DNA from: Fuerstiella sp.
GTDB taxonomy: Bacteria; Planctomycetota; Planctomycetia; Planctomycetales; Planctomycetaceae
Length of the DNA: 64,000 nt
Direction of reading: 5' to 3'
Assembly (NCBI GenBank): GCA_014238335.1
Contig: JABABI010000034.1
Span: 1-64,000, forward strand
Below the pieces are notes generated by a model. The model saw only the letters and a list, made by a program, of their open reading frames with translations. It had not been told where the DNA came from and did not search any database. Positions within the stretch are counted from its first letter, which is position 1; each line of letters opens with the position of its first letter. Position numbers and translations under genes: made by a program. This document shows positions 36,101 to 44,537 of the stretch, piece after piece.

Positions 36101-36263
36101 CACCGGCCTCGTCGAGATCGGTGCCGGCAGTGACGGTTACGTCTACACTCGTGCCTCGCTGAGCTCCAGGCGGGAACACACCGGTAATCCGAATTTGCGG
36201 CAGTTGAGCCTGGGCGCTAGTGACAAGGACCAGTGCAAGGCCGAATAGCAGAAATCGTTTCAT
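33195..36263 (-). CDS. Large secreted PPC-domain protein with coiled coil
   Basis: Exported protein of 1022 residues with a clear signal peptide (MKRFLLFGLALVLVTSAQA). The first part resembles planctomycete Ig-like and bacterial pre-peptidase C-terminal (PPC) modules: IRITGVFPPGAQRGTSVDVTV, then FKLTAQAGQAIVIR and FRFDAMKGEQWQIDVMAHR, each at the end of an EPNNTIEQAQ- or ADITGSFATE-type start. An Ala/Lys/Gln-rich coiled coil spans about residues 694-890, followed by a last beta domain. The start ATG at 36261-36263 is set by the signal peptide; no Shine-Dalgarno sequence is visible because the leader is pyrimidine-rich. Its stop overlaps the start of the cytochrome-WD40 gene. Confidence 0.82.
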   Translation of the reverse strand: MKRFLLFGLALVLVTSAQAQLPQIRITGVFPPGAQRGTSVDVTVTAGTDLDEAGELVTSHLGIKAVPKLDGNGQPVTNQFTLTIDPELSAGLYDLRLRGLFGISNPRVFRVDTIPEVQEAEPNNTIEQAQELSLNTIVNARSNGAADVDTFKLTAQAGQAIVIRSEAAVLDSLMQPVLEVFDAAGRRVAQSRRRRQQDAVIVYTSPVEQVLLVKVHDTVYAGSNDYGYRLSVDTRSVVDFAQPQVVQVNVDSKVTIFGRHLVGGQPANIELDGVPLMKKDVTVKLTTPDERAVGTDSSAVSINTAIYAGIDGNLLPLAVRSEAVVTVVEAEGAATTQVLAVPADITGSFATELDEDIFRFDAMKGEQWQIDVMAHRLGSSADPMLIIEQVVKAADGAETLKRLARVDEDKQNPGGANLPTLTSDPTFLLTAPEDGQYQIRLKDRYAVSRGAPDLTYGVSIRKPTPDFQVVVFDSFASADGKAPATTGAISIRKGGTYQVPVYVYRTGGHNVDIQLRVEGLPEGITAAETKIRAGAASTLLVLTAVASVGEIVAPVRIVGTSVNGDQKTEHAARIATLVHAGVNGLPRTGRVSSALLVSVMKDEQPFHIQPAVVTAEITQDQQLLIPLKLTRRAGFDAKVDVAFAGQPANVDVPKVAIDKGKDTAVARFFFKENAAVGPATLLMYTTAAVPYSRNPWQVERATKKVTEAAEKLATEQKVLADSKAAVEVGAKKITVLAAALKTYDGQLKTEQAAQTKAQADLKAAVAGKAEATKQLLALQQTLSAAAANKTPEGQDLDVAIKAVQDATAAVNEAAKPVAALVAKINGVNAQIAQKQKLVADKNKQIADATAQMTAQQQVVDKAKAAVTAAEATLKTRDAEKKAADAAAKKATDAAKPKNINVRTIAIPVRLTVHTTPGKIAAAVPDSGAIKKGASVDVKVTLTRKNKFAGAVKVALALPAGTTGVTSNVVDIPADKTEATLSLSAAADAAPADIANAVIRATAADFNGRVAHFDAPIALKVTE

Positions 36264-36411
36264 GGCATTTCGGGGGGGAAGGAAGGAGAGAAGGGGGAAG
36301 GTTGTGTCGTGGCAGCAGGCCGCCAATACGTTTTTTGTCACTCTATCGCGTACTCGGGCGACCGCAGACCGGTCCGCCCAGGGGACACTCCGCCAAACAA
36401 TTCGATGCCGT

Positions 36412-36434
36412 GTGCGAGGCACGTGATCTCGCAC
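36412..36434 (-). terminator. 7-bp hairpin between DUF1549 and PPC genes
   Basis: GTGCGAG at 36412-36418 and CTCGCAC at 36428-36434 form a perfect stem. It lies about 100 bases after the DUF1549 gene stop on the minus strand and could reduce transcription into the PPC gene. There is no T-tract in the leftward direction. Confidence 0.3.
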
Positions 36435-36532
36435 TTTGGCTTGCTTCAGGCTTCCGCAAATGCGTTGCGCACAGGCGGAGCCCCCTGAATCAATTCCAGG
36501 CGAGGTCGCGAAACCTGCGCCCGTCGCGGCAA

Positions 36533-38986
36533 TTAGTGATTAAACAGAAACTCTTTCGTATTAATCAGTGCCCAAAGAATATCTTCGTACGCGATCCGAG
36601 GATTCTCTTTATGGCGACCGATATAATTCACGGCGACTTCCATTTCGTCCGGCCGCGGATTACGGGCGAAAACAACCTGGTAAAGTTCTGTCATGCGGTC
36701 TTCATTGCTGCGTTCCGCATCAGCCGCCAGCTTTGCGGCTCGAGCTTCGTTCTTGGAAATCTTATCTTGAATCTCTTTGCTGTTCAGCAGATGCAAACTT
36801 TGAGCAAGATTGGCATCCTGACTACGCTCGCACTCGCAGGCGGTGTCGCCCTGAGGCATACCGAACACCTTTAGAAAGTAAGGACCGTTGGACGAATCCA
36901 CGAGCTGCAGAGCGCGTGTCCCGGCAGGCATGCCACCGAAATTCTCCGACGTCATGGTCACTTTATGAAATCCATCATACAGCGCCTCGGCACTTAGTCG
37001 ACGAGGATAGTAGCGGCTGAAGTTCTGCTTGTCGTTCGCGTTGTATTCGTTCGGCAACGAACTCAGCTGGTATGTCTTCGAACGGCAAATGGTGCGAACG
37101 AGTTCCTTCAGGTCAAAACCTGATTCAATGAAGTGTTTTGCGAGACCGTCCAGCAGTTCCGGATTGGACGGAGGATTCGTTTCCCGCATGTCATCTTCCG
37201 GCTCGACAATCCCGCGATTGAAGAAGTGCTTCCAATATCGGTTTACCAGGGACTTCGCAAAGAACGGGTTCTGAGGATTGCTCATCCAGTCTGCCAGTTG
37301 CACACGTGGATCCTGCTCCGCCGAAATCACCAGCGGTTCGCCTCCCAGTCCAGCGGGTTTCAACACTGCACCGGACCGAGGATTGTTGGCCGTGGCTACA
37401 CCTTCGTTGTGGAAGATCTGACGATCGCGGAAGCCTCCGGCGACGCCGGGAATCGCCTTCTTGCCGACACGTTTGTAGAACGCCGCCAAGCTGTAATAGT
37501 CATTCTGGCTCCACTTTTCGAACGGGTGGTGATGGCAGCGAGCACACTGGATGCGAATACCCAGAAACAGCTGGGCCGTGTCCTCGACCTGTTCTTCCAC
37601 CTGATCAACTTCACGGTACCAAGTCACTGCGGGATTCATCAGCGGCTCGCCTGACGCCGTAATGATTTCCCGAACGAAGCGGTCGTAGGGTTTGTTTTCG
37701 TAGATGTTGTTCCAGACCCACTGATGAAACAGATGCGTTCCGGCCGCATCCTCGCCTTTGGACTTTTTGTTACGAAGAATAAAGTTCCATTTGTTGGCGA
37801 AGTGGTCGGCGTATTCGTTGCTGTTCAACAGCTCGTCGATCAGCTTGTCTCGTTTCTCCGGATCAGCGCTGGACAGGAATTCTCTGACCTTCGCATCGGA
37901 CGGAAGAGCTCCCGCGATGTCCAGAGATACTCGGCGCAGAAATGTTGCATCGTCACTTTGTTCGGCTGGTGGAATTCCCAGAAGACGCAGCTTGTTGAAG
38001 ACGGCTGTGTCGACAAAATTTTTGGCTTCAGGCATGCTGGAAGTATCCGCACCCAGTGGGATGGTCGCACGAAAGGTACTGACCTGTCCCTGATAGCGAG
38101 CCATAATTGCAACTTCGCCAGCCAGATCGAGAGTCGAGACCAGCCCCGTTTCGCTGCATTCGGCCATTTCTGCATCGTTGGGTTCGTACAGAGCCATTCG
38201 AGTCACGTCCTCGGTTGTCCCATCGGTGTACGTGGCAATAACGCTGACCTGTTGGTCACTGCCTTGCGGCATGACGCGGGCATCGGGATAACACTGAATG
38301 GCTGTCACATACGGGTCTTCAGCGTTGCCGTATGGCATTCCCTGTTCGATCCAGCCGATCAGCATTCGGTATTCATAGCTGGCCAGATCCATCCGCTTGC
38401 CACCGCCGTGTGGGGAGCGTCCGGTCGCCTTCAGCACCAACAGGCTTTCCGATGGAGCACCTGGAAAGATGCGGCGGCCCCGAGATTCTTTGCGAAGAAA
38501 TTCAAAGTCGTCTTCGGGATAAAAGCCCAGTAAGGAAAGTTTGAAGCCGTTCTGGCCACTCGCTTTTCCGTGACAGCCACCGCTGTTGCAACCCAGTTTG
38601 GTAAAGATCGGAACGACCTGGTTGCGAAAGTTGATCGGTAAAGGGTTCTCGAACCCACTCACCACGACCTTTAATTCCACAGCGTGATCACCCTGCTGAG
38701 CCTTGACGACAGCCTCACCATCAGCCAGCGGAGTCACGAGTCCGGTCCCGTCAATCCGCAACACACCTTCCGGCTGCACAGAAAACGCAGCCGTGCGAGT
38801 CACATCGATCTCGCTGGTGTCGGCGGAGTGAGTGACGAACAGCTGTTGTCGAGTATCCCGACTGCGGATCTGAACAATGCCAGAATCATCGACGGGGCCG
38901 ATCCGCAGCGGTGTGTCACCATTGGCGTTCGACGCACCGAATGCACAGACCAGAGCGAAAAGAAAGACGAAGCGAATCTTCATCAT
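36533..38986 (-). CDS. Secreted DUF1549/DUF1553 cytochrome-type protein
   Basis: Typical planctomycete exported protein of 817 residues. The signal peptide (MMKIRFVFLFALVCAFGASNA) is followed by a BIG2-like Ig domain (DGTGLVTPLADGEAVVKAQQG), then a haem-like CNSGGCHG motif near residue 130 (C-x4-CH, the usual form in this family), a DUF1549 domain (FVDTAVFNKLRLLGIPPAEQ), a CxxCH motif in CARCHHHPFEKWSQ, and DUF1553 to the C-terminus (FFAKSLVNRYWKHFFNRGIV). Function is unknown. The start at 38984-38986 has GGAG eight bases upstream, and the frame extending 71 codons beyond has no merit. The PPC gene follows 269 bases downstream. Confidence 0.92.
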   Translation of the reverse strand: MMKIRFVFLFALVCAFGASNANGDTPLRIGPVDDSGIVQIRSRDTRQQLFVTHSADTSEIDVTRTAAFSVQPEGVLRIDGTGLVTPLADGEAVVKAQQGDHAVELKVVVSGFENPLPINFRNQVVPIFTKLGCNSGGCHGKASGQNGFKLSLLGFYPEDDFEFLRKESRGRRIFPGAPSESLLVLKATGRSPHGGGKRMDLASYEYRMLIGWIEQGMPYGNAEDPYVTAIQCYPDARVMPQGSDQQVSVIATYTDGTTEDVTRMALYEPNDAEMAECSETGLVSTLDLAGEVAIMARYQGQVSTFRATIPLGADTSSMPEAKNFVDTAVFNKLRLLGIPPAEQSDDATFLRRVSLDIAGALPSDAKVREFLSSADPEKRDKLIDELLNSNEYADHFANKWNFILRNKKSKGEDAAGTHLFHQWVWNNIYENKPYDRFVREIITASGEPLMNPAVTWYREVDQVEEQVEDTAQLFLGIRIQCARCHHHPFEKWSQNDYYSLAAFYKRVGKKAIPGVAGGFRDRQIFHNEGVATANNPRSGAVLKPAGLGGEPLVISAEQDPRVQLADWMSNPQNPFFAKSLVNRYWKHFFNRGIVEPEDDMRETNPPSNPELLDGLAKHFIESGFDLKELVRTICRSKTYQLSSLPNEYNANDKQNFSRYYPRRLSAEALYDGFHKVTMTSENFGGMPAGTRALQLVDSSNGPYFLKVFGMPQGDTACECERSQDANLAQSLHLLNSKEIQDKISKNEARAAKLAADAERSNEDRMTELYQVVFARNPRPDEMEVAVNYIGRHKENPRIAYEDILWALINTKEFLFNH

Positions 38987-39409
38987 GAATTGATCTCCAG
39001 GTGGTGAGCACGGCATCATGCCGTATGGAGGAGAGGCCAGGGTGGGACAGAACGACGTTCTACACACTGAATAGGGTATTTGTTGAGTGATGAGAGTCAA
39101 GACACAGGGTGGCCGAAGTATCGCTGCCTGCAAAACTAGAGACTGGATCTGCCATTTGGCGTTGACTTTCCGGCCGAATCTGCACGCTTTTTCCCTCACA
39201 GGCGGGACCGTGTTGTCGATTGACCCGACGCTCGTAGAATAAGGGTTCGGAGTTCCACACAGTGACTGGACCGGTTTTTGGGTGATTTACAGAGCCTTAA
39301 CCCACCGAAATGCTGGAGTTGAGCGCGGCAGCATTGAGGCTGACAGCCGGACCACACGACGTTTGTGCTGCTAATTATCTTCTACCCTTATCTTGGAAAT
39401 GGTGTTTCT
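38987..39409. other. Divergent intergenic region upstream of ribBA
   Basis: Holds promoters for the leftward DUF1549 gene and rightward ribBA. I looked for an FMN riboswitch and did not find its conserved core. Two 14-base blocks at 39148-39161 and 39196-39209 recur in the leader of the sigma factor gene at 51.4-51.6 kb (listed separately). No gene is supported. Confidence 0.5.
39148..39209 (+). promoter_or_regulatory. Shared leader blocks, copy 1 (ribBA side)
   Basis: TCTGCCATTTGGCG at 39148-39161, containing the palindrome GCCA-TT-TGGC, is followed 34 bases later by TCACAGGCGGGACC at 39196-39209. Both 14-base blocks occur identically, in the same order and orientation, upstream of the sigma factor gene (51421-51434 and 51577-51590). 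They lie 200-262 bases before the ribBA start. A shared regulator or leader RNA is possible; the role is not known. Confidence 0.4.
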
Positions 39410-40648
39410 GTGCCGTTTGAAGCAATCGAAAACGCGATGGCCGCGCTCAAGCGGGGTCAAATGATCATCGTGGTAGACGATGAAGACCGCGAAAACGAAG
39501 GAGACTTCATCTGCGCGGCGGAATCCATCACAGCCGAACAGGTCGACTTTATGCTGCGAGTCGGACGTGGCACGATGTGTGTGCCCATGTCTGCGGACGA
39601 AGCGGACCGCCTGCGACTCAAGCCGGTCATGGGGGATTCCTTCAACACCGCTCCCCACAAGACGGCCTTCCTGACAACCGTCGACCATCGGGAAGCCGGC
39701 ACTGGTGTCAGCGCCGACAACCGGGCCAGGACGATCAAGGAACTTGCCAACCCACAGGCGGCACCGGATGATTTTTTACGCCCCGGTCACCTGTCTCCAC
39801 TGATGGCGATGGACGGCGGAGTACTGCGTCGAGCCGGGCACACGGAAGCGACCGTCGACCTGATGCGACTGGCAGGTCTGCGTTCGGTGGGTGCGATCAT
39901 CGAAATCTGCAGTCAGAGCGGCCACGGGATGGCTGATCTTGAGGAACTGAAATCCATTTCGGCGCAACACAACATCCCGATCATTACAATTGAAGAGTTG
40001 ATCAAGTACCGCCGTATACGAGAACAGCTGATCACTCGGATTGTCGAAGTGGAAATCCCGATGCGGGATTGTGGGACACCTCGAGTGATTGCTTATCAGG
40101 TCACACACGAAGAGCAGGAACCAATGGCGATCGTGTGGGGGGATATTACAAACGTGGATGCACCGCTGGTGCGAATGCATTCGTCCTGCTTCACGGGCGA
40201 TGTCCTGAATTCGCTTCGCTGTGACTGCGGCGACCAGCTGCACATGGCCATGCAGATGATTCACAACGAAGGTGCAGGCGCCGTCGTTTATCTGCCGCAG
40301 GAGGGCCGGGGGATCGGTCTGTTGGCGAAACTGAAAGCTTACAAACTGCAGAACGAAGGTCTGGATACCGTCGAAGCCAATCACAAACTCGGTTTCAAAG
40401 CCGACATGCGGGACTACATGGTCGGTCTGCAGATTCTCAAGGATCTGGGGCTGCATAAAGTCCGCCTGCTGACGAATAATCCCAAGAAGACCGAAGACTT
40501 CGTCTACAACGCAGTCGACCTTGAGCTGGTTGAACAGGTGCCGATCATTGCTCCGGCACACGAATGCCGAAACAGCTATATGGCCACCAAGAAAGAAAAG
40601 ATGGGCCACATTCTCCCGGACGACAACTCGCACGCGGTCAATGAGTAA
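39410..40648 (+). CDS. ribBA: RibBA: DHBP synthase / GTP cyclohydrolase II
   Basis: Bifunctional riboflavin enzyme of 412 residues. The N-terminal half makes 3,4-dihydroxy-2-butanone 4-phosphate from ribulose 5-phosphate (acidic loop DDEDRENEGD at residues 23-32, plus the HTEATVDLMRLAG block). The C-terminal half opens GTP (zinc cysteines C260, C271 and C273 in SSCFTGDVLNSLRCDCGDQ, and QEGRGIGLLAKLKAY). Both sites look intact. I place the start at the GTG at 39410, giving the usual PFEAIENAMAALKRG beginning; another GTG 15 codons upstream adds a hydrophobic tail not typical of the family. No other riboflavin gene is in the window. Confidence 0.95.
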   Translation: MPFEAIENAMAALKRGQMIIVVDDEDRENEGDFICAAESITAEQVDFMLRVGRGTMCVPMSADEADRLRLKPVMGDSFNTAPHKTAFLTTVDHREAGTGVSADNRARTIKELANPQAAPDDFLRPGHLSPLMAMDGGVLRRAGHTEATVDLMRLAGLRSVGAIIEICSQSGHGMADLEELKSISAQHNIPIITIEELIKYRRIREQLITRIVEVEIPMRDCGTPRVIAYQVTHEEQEPMAIVWGDITNVDAPLVRMHSSCFTGDVLNSLRCDCGDQLHMAMQMIHNEGAGAVVYLPQEGRGIGLLAKLKAYKLQNEGLDTVEANHKLGFKADMRDYMVGLQILKDLGLHKVRLLTNNPKKTEDFVYNAVDLELVEQVPIIAPAHECRNSYMATKKEKMGHILPDDNSHAVNE

Positions 40649-40706
40649 ATTCAGTAAAGGCCTTTTGTAATGCCCCGGACTCTGAATGTTCCTTCCCAGG
40701 ACCGTG

Positions 40707-42638
40707 TCACGCCGACGGGGCCGACGTTTTCTTCCGCTTGGTGTAGAAATACTTCTCGACCAGTTCCTTTGGCGGCGGTGGTGTCAGGAACGAGATCACA
40801 AAGGCCGCCACGAACGAAGAACCAATCCCAATAACGACCGGATCCAGCGCGAACGGCCGCCACGGCTTGTCGAAACCCTCTCCGGCGATGTACAGAGACA
40901 GATGACACAGGAAGCCGACAAGCATGCTGGAAATGGCTCCGGCCGTTGTCATGCGTTTCCAGTACAGCCCCAGCGACATGGGGGCCAGAAAACAGGCAGC
41001 CAGTCCGCTGCCCACGTACACGATCAGATCCTGCAGGTATTTGGGCGGATTCAAAGCGGCGAACACGACCCCTGAACCGACAACGATCGTGCAAATGTAA
41101 CTCATTCTCTCCAAAGTTTTCCGAGAAGCACTCGGGTTGATATTCCGCTGATAGAGGTCTCGCACAACGGAAGACGAAATCATCAGTAGAAAACTGTCCA
41201 CCGTGGACATGACGGCAGCGAAGGGAGCTGCGACAAGTAATCCCGCCAACCATCCCGCTCCGATGTTTTCCGTCAAAGTCACGGCCATCTGAGGCATAAT
41301 TCGGTCTGATTCCACTTCCATCCCCGGTAACAGCAATCGGGCACAGCAGAAGATGATCACCAGCGGAAAATAGATGCACGAAAAATAGACGGCCACGGTC
41401 GCGATTGAGATCCTGAGCGTTCGGGTGGAATGAAACGCCATCAGTCGAACCATACTGCTGGGCTGTCCGGTTCCGGAGATCGCCCAGTAGAAAAACATCG
41501 AAAACGCCAGACTCATTGGTAGAAAACCATTCTCCAGTTCAGCATGCGGACCAGGAGCCGTGACATAACCACCGGGACGATCATTCGAAGGAAACGCGGC
41601 GGATTTGGATTCCATGATCGCGTGGATTGCAACGTCCTGAGCAAACTCAACTTTGACTTTGCCGGACTGAATTCGCTGAAGATCCCCGGCATCCACAATT
41701 TCGATGGCATCCACAACGGTCGTTCCGGGTTGTCCGGCCGCAGCAAGGCGAAAGACCCGAGCCGGAACATCGTCGGTGCGCAGCCACGTTCCCAGCGGCA
41801 CTTTGACTTCCGCAGATTCCACTTCGATCTCAATCTTCGCCGAATGGGGGGCAACCATAGAGGCCATTTCTTCCGTCGCATTCTGCATGCCGCCGACCTG
41901 CGAAATTGCCAGAGGCAGCATGATGATCACGCCGAAGACCATCACGACCCCCTGCATCACGTCCGTCCAGACCACCGCATGAAAACCTCCCCACGTCGTG
42001 TAAATGATGACGGCAACACCAAAGGTGACCAGACACAGCAGGTAACCGGGGTCAACTGTACTCTGCAGCCATGAAGCCTGAAGAAAACTGCCGACGATGG
42101 AACGGGCACTTATGTAGACGTCATTCTCGCCCAACAGTGTCTGCAGAATCATGCTGCCGGCCTTGAACTGACCAACCAGATTGACGCAGGTGAAGAAGAC
42201 AATCAGCGACGTCGCCAGAACGGAGAACGAAGGACTTTGAAATCGGTCCCGAAAAATGTCCGGCACCGTAATCGCGCCGGTCTTGCGTGACACCTGGTTA
42301 ATCCGTTTTCCCAACAGTCCCATGGTGCAGATCGGAAAGATCATGTAGCTGCCAATCCACAGCGCCAGAACCCAGCCATGAGAATAGATTTTCGACGGAA
42401 ATCCGGTGAAGGAGCCGCCCGAGGCACTGGTCGCCGCAAATGTGAGGGCCAGTGCCCAGACTCCAAGACTGCGACTTCCAAGGAAGTATTCATTCAGAAA
42501 GTCGCGACTCTTCAGCAGGCGACTCGACAGAGCCGCAAGGCCGAACACCGCCAGCGTGTACACGCAAAACGTAATCAGTGCAGATGATCCGGCGGCGGCG
42601 AACATCGTCGGTAACTGCGGAAGTGAGGAGTCAAACAC
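40707..42638 (-). CDS. Sodium/solute symporter (SSS family) with extra loop
   Basis: Member of the solute:sodium symporter family (PanF/PutP-like), 643 residues with about 13 hydrophobic segments. Family features include the YFLGSRSLGVWALALTFAA start, a GSFTGFPSKIYSHG loop and ISGTGQPSSMVRLMAF in the middle. About 100 residues (about 255-355) form a hydrophilic insertion between membrane segments that standard members lack, with beta-rich sequence (AKIEIEVESAEVKVPLGTWL). The start is GTG at 42636-42638 with GGAGG five bases upstream, overlapping the small partner gene by eight bases (GTGTTTGA). The substrate is not readable from sequence. Confidence 0.88.
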   Translation of the reverse strand: MFDSSLPQLPTMFAAAGSSALITFCVYTLAVFGLAALSSRLLKSRDFLNEYFLGSRSLGVWALALTFAATSASGGSFTGFPSKIYSHGWVLALWIGSYMIFPICTMGLLGKRINQVSRKTGAITVPDIFRDRFQSPSFSVLATSLIVFFTCVNLVGQFKAGSMILQTLLGENDVYISARSIVGSFLQASWLQSTVDPGYLLCLVTFGVAVIIYTTWGGFHAVVWTDVMQGVVMVFGVIIMLPLAISQVGGMQNATEEMASMVAPHSAKIEIEVESAEVKVPLGTWLRTDDVPARVFRLAAAGQPGTTVVDAIEIVDAGDLQRIQSGKVKVEFAQDVAIHAIMESKSAAFPSNDRPGGYVTAPGPHAELENGFLPMSLAFSMFFYWAISGTGQPSSMVRLMAFHSTRTLRISIATVAVYFSCIYFPLVIIFCCARLLLPGMEVESDRIMPQMAVTLTENIGAGWLAGLLVAAPFAAVMSTVDSFLLMISSSVVRDLYQRNINPSASRKTLERMSYICTIVVGSGVVFAALNPPKYLQDLIVYVGSGLAACFLAPMSLGLYWKRMTTAGAISSMLVGFLCHLSLYIAGEGFDKPWRPFALDPVVIGIGSSFVAAFVISFLTPPPPKELVEKYFYTKRKKTSAPSA

Positions 42639-42993
42639 GGCTGCCTCCTTCCGCTGCTTCAGTCACTGAGTTCGCGGCAGCCAACTCGTCCGGCGTTTCT
42701 CCGAGATCAGCGTCTTCCATCACAAACAAGCAGAACCAGATTGTTACGACGTTGGCAATCAGCCACGGGAATGCAATGCCCCACGCAACCCAGGCCGGAA
42801 TCCCAAATACCGTAGGAAAATTCAGTGGGTCGACCGTATCGGGATACCCGAAGTTCAGGCAGACGGTCAACGCCCAGACAAAACACGACAGCCACATCAG
42901 AAGGATCCAACGAGCTTCGCGGAGGCTGGCCACGAAAAGAGGATCCGGTTCCAGGTCCGGGTCGACGTCGAGCGCGGCTGCTGGTATATTCAC
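42631..42993 (-). CDS. Small DUF997/YhdT-like partner of the symporter
   Basis: A 120-residue protein with two or three hydrophobic segments (about residues 28-46 and 68-92). The sequence WILLMWLSCFVWALTVCLNFGYP and the position directly before an SSS symporter resemble YhdT (DUF997), which is encoded next to PanF in E. coli. Its likely role is an accessory membrane subunit. Translation of the symporter starts inside its last codons. The start used is GTG at 42991-42993; another GTG at 43042-43044 is possible, and neither has a strong ribosome site. Confidence 0.7.
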   Translation of the reverse strand: MNIPAAALDVDPDLEPDPLFVASLREARWILLMWLSCFVWALTVCLNFGYPDTVDPLNFPTVFGIPAWVAWGIAFPWLIANVVTIWFCLFVMEDADLGETPDELAAANSVTEAAEGGSRV

Positions 42994-43099
42994 GGCAGTT
43001 CTCAGCTTGTGGGAGATTAGGGCGGAAGGCTGTAGATTGCACACACTTCTGCCACGAACGTCAACCGGGTCGGCGAGAACTCAACCTGCCACGTTGCCC

Positions 43100-44209
43100 C
43101 TACTGACCATAAATCTCCGCCGGTGCTACGGCCCGATGCTCCCGTGCGGACACGTACGCGGCATCGACCAGCGCCATGGTGGCCAGGTTTTCCCGGCCAC
43201 TGCAGGGCGGTTCCGTGTTGGTTTCCACGGCTCGCAGAAGATCAGCCATCGGACCGATAAAAGCGTCGGGAAACCAGACTGAGTCCCACCGCGGCTGATG
43301 CCATTCCGCGGATTCCGTTGTGGTGTAGTCCAAAGTGCTGGGCGTGCGTTCGGGGTAATCGGGCCAGCCGATTGTTCCACGAGCCATCCCCGCCGTCCCT
43401 TCCACGCGCCAGCGAATGCCAATATCACTGGCCGCCCCCTCACGAGAAGGGCCGGCCCATACGTCGTCCCACGAGGACGCTCGAACTCCGGAATCGTACT
43501 CCAGAATGTACAACGCGATGCCGTCGGAATGATCGAACTGCTGTGCTGTTCTGGGATCCGGCCGCACGCTCGCGAAGATTCGATCCGGGTCGCCCAGCCA
43601 GTACCTAAACGTGTCCAGGTGATGGATACTCATGATTCGCAGCGTCACCCATCCCTGTCGCTGCTGCCACGGCATCCAGTGCGGAATCGCGCGCATATCA
43701 ATTGTCGCCAGCACCGGGTCGCCAAGTTGCCCGGTGTGCAGCAAATGATGACAGGCTCTGACGGACTGGTCGTAACGCATGTTTTGATTTACGGCCAGTG
43801 TGACGCCCGCCTGCTCGCACAGCTGAACAATCTGCAGAGCTTCCGCGAAGTCGCGGCCCAGGGGCTTCTGAGCAAGAATGCCTCGCAGGTTGTGTTTTCC
43901 GCTTAGCGCAGTACGGATGGTGTCGGCCTGAAGATCCGGAGGTATGGCAACGTCCAGAATCTGAACATCGGAACGATCGCAAAGCTGCTCAACGGAATCG
44001 CACACTACAGCAATGGAATGTCTTTCGGCCACCGCATCCGCATTCTGTCGGGTCCGGGAGGTAATGGCGACCGGATTAAGTCCACACTGGCGATATGCCA
44101 CCAAGTGGCAATCCGCCATGATGAATCCGGAACCCACGCAGCCGATGCCAAGTGTCGTGTCAGCCGGCAATTCCACGTTGATAGACTGTAACAGAGACTC
44201 ATTGGCCAT
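43100..44209 (-). CDS. Gfo/Idh/MocA-family oxidoreductase
   Basis: NAD(P)-dependent oxidoreductase of 369 residues. A Rossmann motif GCVGSGFIM lies near residues 23-31, followed by LDVAIPP and AQKPLGRD (the family EKP-type motif, here QKP) and HHLDTFRYWLGDP in the C-terminal domain. Such enzymes act on sugars, inositols or related polyols, and planctomycetes encode many of them. No sugar pathway genes surround it, so the substrate is unknown. The start ATG at 44207-44209 is well placed. Confidence 0.9.
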   Translation of the reverse strand: MANESLLQSINVELPADTTLGIGCVGSGFIMADCHLVAYRQCGLNPVAITSRTRQNADAVAERHSIAVVCDSVEQLCDRSDVQILDVAIPPDLQADTIRTALSGKHNLRGILAQKPLGRDFAEALQIVQLCEQAGVTLAVNQNMRYDQSVRACHHLLHTGQLGDPVLATIDMRAIPHWMPWQQRQGWVTLRIMSIHHLDTFRYWLGDPDRIFASVRPDPRTAQQFDHSDGIALYILEYDSGVRASSWDDVWAGPSREGAASDIGIRWRVEGTAGMARGTIGWPDYPERTPSTLDYTTTESAEWHQPRWDSVWFPDAFIGPMADLLRAVETNTEPPCSGRENLATMALVDAAYVSAREHRAVAPAEIYGQ

Positions 44210-44264
44210 TGACTGACAACCCCTGACGGAACGTGAATGTGCGGTGCCCCGGGTTGATCAGAAG

Positions 44265-44537
44265 TCAGGACGGCAGATGCTCGTCAGAGCCCTCTTCCAT
44301 GGCTGCCAGCTGAGCGTTGCGGGTCATTCGGTAGAAGCTGATGCCGAAGCCGGTGAAAATTGTCGCGGGCATGCCGATCATAAACAGAATGCTGTACATG
44401 TAAGCCTTGGGCCGATTGCTTTCGGTCTCGTTGGCAAACTTGCAGTTTGGGCAGGCCATTGCACTGGACATCCCGACGGTGGCAAAACCGACAAGAATGA
44501 CCGTCAAAATTAAACACTTCCGCAAAATATTTCGCAT
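44265..44537 (-). CDS. Small exported protein with CPNC motif and one membrane segment
   Basis: A 90-residue protein. A signal-like hydrophobic segment (residues about 8-28) is followed by ACPNCKFANE, then one membrane segment (about 46-70; YSILFMIGMPATIFTGFG) and a short charged tail. The CxxC pair just after the signal could bind a metal or haem, or form a disulphide. Similar small planctomycete proteins are, as I recall, encoded near respiratory genes, but none are adjacent here. The start ATG at 44535-44537 gives a proper signal sequence; the frame goes 14 codons further upstream. Confidence 0.6.
   Translation of the reverse strand: MRNILRKCLILTVILVGFATVGMSSAMACPNCKFANETESNRPKAYMYSILFMIGMPATIFTGFGISFYRMTRNAQLAAMEEGSDEHLPS

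Noticed and set aside
38987..39409. FMN riboswitch in front of ribBA
   Set aside because: None of the conserved RFN-element core sequences can be found.
39776..40633. A 285-codon minus-strand frame inside ribBA
   Set aside because: Antisense shadow of RibBA, whose two catalytic sites are intact.
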